Assembly (NCBI RefSeq): GCF_000717715.1
Contig: NZ_JOAI01000023.1
Coordinates: 124,001 to 188,000, forward strand
DNA length: 64,000 nt
Reading direction: 5' to 3'
Origin: Streptomyces sp. NRRL B-24484
Lineage (GTDB): Bacteria > Actinomycetota > Actinomycetes > Streptomycetales > Streptomycetaceae
This document shows positions 60,618 through 64,000 of this stretch, piece by piece. The stretch's first letter is position 1, and each line of letters opens with the position of its first letter. Made by a program: the position numbers and the translations under genes. The notes under the pieces were generated by a model. The model was given only the letters and a program-made list of their open reading frames with translations. It was not told where the DNA came from and did no database searches.

Positions 60618-61621
60618 GGCGGGATCGCCGGCACTGCCGCGGCCTGCGGACCGCCGGCCGCGCCGGTGTCCCGGTCGTCGTCACCGCCGCCCGGGCCGCC
60701 GTCGCCGGTCGTCGCAGGTGCGGGCAACCGGCGCAGCACGTCCTCGGCGACCGCACGCCGCCGCGAGGACGGCGGCACGTTCCGGGTGTTGCGGATCTTG
60801 TAGGCGACGGCGGCGCGCAGCGCCGCCCGCTGCTCCGCGGTGAGCTCGGGGCGGCCGAGCATCGCCTTCGCGGCGAGCAGCGCCTGCAGCAGTTCGAAGG
60901 GCGACAGGTGGCGGTCGATCGCCGCGACGACGAGGTCCAGGTTCTCCGGGTCGGGCTTGCCCTGCAGCAGGGCGAGCGCCTGGACCCGCAGGCCCTCGAC
61001 ACCGGTCTCGAAGAGGTCGCGCACCTGGCGCGGCGTGAAGTTCAGCGACCCCGCGGCCAGCACCGTCTGGTTCACCGAGTCGGCGAGGGTCTGCCGGTCG
61101 GCGGCGGACAGCGCCCGGGCGAGCAGCAGCCGGGTCAGCAGCCAGCCCGAGAGGAAGCCGAGGACGGTGAAGTACACCGAGAGCGCCGCCGCGAAGCCGG
61201 CCGCGCCGGGGCCGCCGCCGACCGCCGGGGCCAGCGCCTCGCCCAGCTCCCTCAGCCGGCGCGGCAGGGTGCCGATCTGGGTGAGGCCGGCACCCAGCAG
61301 GATCTTGGTCAGCCAGTCGGAGACCTGCTCCAGATTGGTGTTGGGGGCGTAGCTGGCCGTCGAGGTCGCGGACTGGTCGTCCGGATGGGCCGCCGCCCCG
61401 CTGGTCAGCAGCTTGGGGATGCCGAAGAGGAAGCCGAGCAGGCCACCGCCGACCGCGAAGGTCGCCGCGACCACCAGGCCGCCGCCGAGCGCCCGTACGC
61501 CGTGCTCGCTCGCCAGGGCGTACAGCACCAGGCCGACCACCCCGGCGCCGACCACCCCGGCCAGTCCGATCCGCACCGCCGGCACCGGCTGTCCGCCGCG
61601 CTCCAGCTCCACCCGAGCCAC
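60581..61621 (-). CDS. Membrane protein of unknown function
   Basis: The product has 346 residues. Two helices near the start (GLAGVVGAGVVGLVLYALAS, VVAATFAVGGGLLGFLFGI) and a third (FTVLGFLSGWLLTRLLLA) are clear. The last 60 residues are Pro/Gly/Ala-rich and disordered. NTNLEQVSDWLTKILLGAGLTQIG is well preserved-looking. I do not recognise a family. GTG at 61621 is used; one at 61612 is possible. Confidence 0.65.
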   Translation of the reverse strand: MARVELERGGQPVPAVRIGLAGVVGAGVVGLVLYALASEHGVRALGGGLVVAATFAVGGGLLGFLFGIPKLLTSGAAAHPDDQSATSTASYAPNTNLEQVSDWLTKILLGAGLTQIGTLPRRLRELGEALAPAVGGGPGAAGFAAALSVYFTVLGFLSGWLLTRLLLARALSAADRQTLADSVNQTVLAAGSLNFTPRQVRDLFETGVEGLRVQALALLQGKPDPENLDLVVAAIDRHLSPFELLQALLAAKAMLGRPELTAEQRAALRAAVAYKIRNTRNVPPSSRRRAVAEDVLRRLPAPATTGDGGPGGGDDDRDTGAAGGPQAAAVPAIPPQVQAPKGPSAP

Positions 61622-62106
61622 CCCCACCCCGGTCCCCTGTGGTCCGCAGTGACTGTAGCGGACCGGCCGGTCACTCCGGGAGGTCGTGGCGGTCGGTGCG
61701 GGCGGTGGCAGTGGCGGTGGCAGTGCGGGTCGTGGCGGTGCGGGCGGTGGCCGCCGGGCGTCCGCGCCCGGACATGCAGACGGCCCGCGGGCTGCTTCCA
61801 CGGCGCCGGTCCGCGAGGGACCGGCTGCCGAGGCACCGGGGATGTACCGGTGAGCCCGCGGGCCGGGTGACTGCTTGGGTCTGCGCCTGCCGCCGGAGGC
61901 CGTACGGCCCCGCACACTGCACAGGCAGGGGCGGCTCTAGCGAGCAGCCACCTCACGCATCCTGATGGAACTCAACTCAGGATCACCTCCTTTCAGTGTG
62001 CGGCCACCTTAGGCACGCCCTCCGGAGGAGGGCAACGGAATTTCCGGGTACCGCCGGTACCCGGCTGGGCGGCCCGGCGGGGCACGCCGCGTGCCCGGAC
62101 ACGACG
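61622..62106 (-). other. Structured 485-bp leader region with perfect Shine-Dalgarno
   Basis: The spacer has no large gene. The minus strand carries AAAGGAGGTGATCC (61979-61993 region), fully complementary to the 16S rRNA tail. Palindrome arms GGCCCGCGGGCT (61782-61793) and AGCCCGCGGGCC (61853-61864) sit inside GCAGAC/GTCTGC (61776-61781 and 61879-61884). Further hairpins are at 62017-62033. It looks like a structured leader of the gene at 61621 or an independent small RNA. Confidence 0.45.
61937..61975 (-). CDS. Putative 12-residue leader peptide
   Basis: Ten bases after the perfect ribosome-binding site a TTG opens MSSIRMREVAAR with stop TAG at 61937-61939. The strong site makes translation plausible, but the ORF is tiny and no function is known. 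Confidence 0.3.
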   Translation of the reverse strand: MSSIRMREVAAR

Positions 62107-62135
62107 AAGGCCCGGCAGAAGATCTGCCGGGCCTT
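62107..62135 (-). terminator. Terminator after the initiator tRNA gene
   Basis: AAGGCCCGGCAGA (62107-62119) pairs perfectly with TCTGCCGGGCCTT (62123-62135) around an AGA loop. It lies 12 bp past the tRNA 3' end on the minus strand. Confidence 0.9.
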
Positions 62136-62147
62136 CGTGCTACTGAG

Positions 62148-62221
62148 TAGCGGGGACAGGATTTGAACCTGCGACCTCTGGGTTATGAGCCCAGCGAGCT
62201 ACCGAGCTGCTCCACCCCGCG
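62148..62221 (-). tRNA. Initiator tRNA-fMet (anticodon CAU)
   Basis: The minus strand reads CGCGGGG...CCCCGCTA. The anticodon stem-loop TGGG CTCATAA CCCA has the three G-C pairs of an initiator, and the first pair is C-U mismatched, a further initiator mark. D and T arms (GAGC/GCTC and CAGGTTCAAATCCTG) are intact. CCA is not encoded. Confidence 0.96.
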
Positions 62222-62285
62222 TCGGTGAACCCAACACTACGTGACGGACGCGCGGAAGGGAAATCCGTTCCCGGCGCGGTGCCGC

Positions 62286-63557
62286 TCACCCGCCCGGGAC
62301 GGGGCGGGCGGGCTGTCGGGCGCGCCGGGCGCGGGCCCACACCGCCAGGCAGACCAGGGCCGCGAAGGCGGGCACCATGACCAGCCCGTAGATCAGCAGG
62401 AAGCCGTCCGTGCCGAGGCCCGCGGCGCCGTTCCACACCCCGTGCAGGCCGATCGCCGAGACCAGGCCCACCGGGGCGGCGAGCCGGGCGAGCCAGCGCC
62501 GCCCGGTGGTGAGGGTGATCGCCACCCCCAGGCCGGTCAGAGCGGTGAACAGCGGGTGCGCGAAGGGTGACAGCAGGGCCCGCAGCACGAAGGTGTGCAC
62601 GGTGGAGTCGAAGTCGCGCAGGGTGGGCGGTTCGCCGAGGCCGATGGAGTCCAGCCGGGACTGCTGGTCGTCGGTGAAGGCGCGCCCCAGGTACAGGGCG
62701 TTCTCGGTGAAGGCGAACCCGCAGGCGGTGATGGCCCCGAGGACGAGGCCGGCCGCCAGCGTCCGCGGGCTCGACCTGGCCCGCGGATGGGCGCGGTTGC
62801 CCGGCGCGAGCAGCAGCGGCGGGCGGAAGTACGGCAGCGGCCGCAGGTGCGGCCGTATCCGCGGCAGCGCGCCGCGCGGGCGGCGCGGCCCGGGGACGGC
62901 GGGTGCCGGGGCGGCCGGGCCGGGCCCGTGCGGCGCGTCCGGGTCGGCGTCGGCGAGCAGCGCGCAGCGGTGGTCCTGCCGGCAGCTGGGCCGTCTGCGG
63001 ACGGGCAGCAGCAGGAGCAGGATCGCGGCGCCCTTGCACAGCTCCTCGATCAGTGGCGTGGCGACCTCGGCGCCGAGCGTCTCGCCGCGGCTGCTGCCCT
63101 GGTGGGCGACCAGGAAGTCACTGGCCCAGCCGTTGGCCATGAGGGCCACCGTGGTGGCCGCACAGGCGCCCCAGGCCAGGCAGAACAGCGTGTGCCGCAG
63201 TGGGACGCGGGCGGTCTGGTTCAGCCAGGCCAGCGAGCCCAGCACGAAGGGCAGCGGCAGCAGGGCGAGCCCCAGGCCGACCAGCAGCCCGGTGGTGCCG
63301 GTCTGCCGCTGCACCAGGTGCAGGATCAGCACGCCGCTGCCGGCCAGCGCGAACGCCGCCAGCGAGGAGGACAGCGCGGGGTAGTGCAGCGAGCGGTGGA
63401 GGGCCTCCAGCCGCTCCCAGAGCGGCAGCAGGCGGCGGACCGCGCCGGCCCGGGGCCCCGGGATGGTCCGGGTGCCGGCGGGGGTCGCGGGCGGTTCGTC
63501 GGCGGCAGTGCGGGCCGTGGTGCAGGGGGACGGGCTGCCGCTGGGCGGACGGCTCAC
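62286..63557 (-). CDS. PrsW-family intramembrane metalloprotease
   Basis: The product has 423 residues with about eight helices. The EE-x2-K motif is in PLIEELCKGAA, followed by GFAFTENALY (E-x2-N/Y) and later the His regions SPFAHPLFTAL and GLHGVWNGAA, which mark the PrsW metal site. An Arg/Pro-rich linker (about 200-250) splits the domain. The class cleaves anti-sigma factors in some bacteria. GTG at 63557 is used. Confidence 0.85.
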   Translation of the reverse strand: MSRPPSGSPSPCTTARTAADEPPATPAGTRTIPGPRAGAVRRLLPLWERLEALHRSLHYPALSSSLAAFALAGSGVLILHLVQRQTGTTGLLVGLGLALLPLPFVLGSLAWLNQTARVPLRHTLFCLAWGACAATTVALMANGWASDFLVAHQGSSRGETLGAEVATPLIEELCKGAAILLLLLPVRRRPSCRQDHRCALLADADPDAPHGPGPAAPAPAVPGPRRPRGALPRIRPHLRPLPYFRPPLLLAPGNRAHPRARSSPRTLAAGLVLGAITACGFAFTENALYLGRAFTDDQQSRLDSIGLGEPPTLRDFDSTVHTFVLRALLSPFAHPLFTALTGLGVAITLTTGRRWLARLAAPVGLVSAIGLHGVWNGAAGLGTDGFLLIYGLVMVPAFAALVCLAVWARARRARQPARPVPGG

Positions 63558-63695
63558 CCGGAAAGCGTAGGCGACGGCTCCGCCCGAGGGGGAGTCCCCG
63601 GAACGATCCGTATGCCCATCATCACTCCGGGTGACGGCGCGTCAGCTCCCGGTGGCGATCCGTCGCCACCGGGAGTGGCGGGACTCCGTCGCGGG

Positions 63696-64000
63696 TCAGC
63701 GGCGCCGGAAGAGCAGGTCGTGCACGACGTGCCCCTTGGCCAGACCGGCCCGCTCGAACTTGGTCAGTGGACGCCAGTCCGGGCGCGGCGCGTAACCGGG
63801 CACGCTGCCGGCCGGGCGCTGCTCCGGCTCCAGCCATCCGCTGCCGTCGCCCTCGGGGTGGAGGTTCTCCAGCTCTTCCGAGGCGGACAGCACGTCCAGC
63901 ATCTGCTCCGCGTAGTGCTCCCAGTCGGTGGCGCAGTGCACCAGCGCGCCCGGGGCGAGCTTGGGCAGCACCAGCTCCAGGAAGTGCGGCTGGATCAGGC
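63696..64000 (-). CDS. trmB: tRNA (guanine-N7)-methyltransferase TrmB, N-terminus cut by window
   Basis: The C-terminal 100 residues are seen ([28 protein letters not shown]...). [11 protein letters not shown] and the ending [25 protein letters not shown] match TrmB, where T-D and the P-x-T-K-F-E-R segment bind tRNA and SAM. The rest lies beyond the window edge. Confidence 0.9.
   Translation of the reverse strand, partial: LIQPHFLELVLPKLAPGALVHCATDWEHYAEQMLDVLSASEELENLHPEGDGSGWLEPEQRPAGSVPGYAPRPDWRPLTKFERAGLAKGHVVHDLLFRRR

Noticed and set aside
61405..61956. Long minus-strand frame over the leader region
   Set aside because: It would bury the palindrome structure, is Arg/His/Pro-rich with no family features and overlaps the membrane-protein gene.
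61980..61994. Sequence identical to the 3' end of 16S rRNA on the plus strand
   Set aside because: The flanks do not match 16S rRNA, so this is the complement of a Shine-Dalgarno site on the minus strand, not an rRNA fragment.
1..64000. CRISPR arrays, phage genes, insertion sequences
   Set aside because: No repeat-spacer pattern, integrase, capsid or transposase genes were seen.

Overview
The window is very GC-rich DNA with dense, short-spaced genes, many GTG starts, ATGA/GTGA stop-start overlaps and Streptomyces-type gene sets (a conservon, LAL and TetR regulators, MocR, WYL, a c-di-AMP riboswitch before a cell-wall hydrolase). It is almost certainly a streptomycete (Streptomyces or Kitasatospora), chromosomal. 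No phage, IS element, CRISPR array or rRNA operon was seen.

Region 1 (1-3.5 kb) holds housekeeping genes: a winged-helix DNA-binding protein, a nucleotidyltransferase, tRNA-Lys(UUU), a flavoprotein and a secreted protein.

Region 2 (about 3.7-32.1 kb) is the main discovery: a complete RiPP cluster of the nitrile-hydratase-leader (NHLP) TOMM type. The precursor (6545-6913) has a long NHLP leader, a GG cleavage site and an 11-residue core, NSCCCPCCCCT, in which seven of eleven residues are cysteine. A fused leader-binding/YcaO cyclodehydratase and a SagB-type dehydrogenase should make thiazoles. A C39-peptidase ABC exporter, a partner NHLM ABC ATPase and an HlyD-like adaptor should cleave and export. 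Unusually many tailoring enzymes accompany it: two P450s, an FAD amine oxidase, a Rieske oxygenase, an alpha/beta hydrolase, a methyltransferase and probably a carbamoyltransferase. A second, DrrAB-like ABC pair could give self-resistance. There are two regulators: a large LAL protein and a two-HTH LuxR-type protein. Three promoter regions (6.25-6.37, 23.60-23.67 and 29.97-30.01 kb) share TACGNA/TNCGTA elements, suggesting one regulon. Between the regulators lies a small set of unrecognised genes, including a degenerate HprK-like protein.

Region 3 (32.2-47.4 kb) is ordinary accessory metabolism: VOC protein, HAD phosphatase plus GH65 phosphorylase, TPP enzyme, WYL regulator with MFS pump, XRE-cupin regulator with a DUF6126 protein, MocR with AhpD-like protein, and an ABC/YhgE/TetR export unit with an excellent operator.

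Region 4 (47.4-52.6 kb) is a conservon: CvnA sensor kinase-like protein, CvnB roadblock protein, CvnC (DUF742), CvnD GTPase and two downstream P450s.

Region 5 (52.7-64 kb) is mixed: thioesterase, TetR/hydrolase pair with operator palindromes, tautomerase, a c-di-AMP riboswitch controlling an M23 peptidase, GNAT, membrane proteins, methyltransferase, initiator tRNA-Met with a strong terminator, PrsW protease and the end of trmB.
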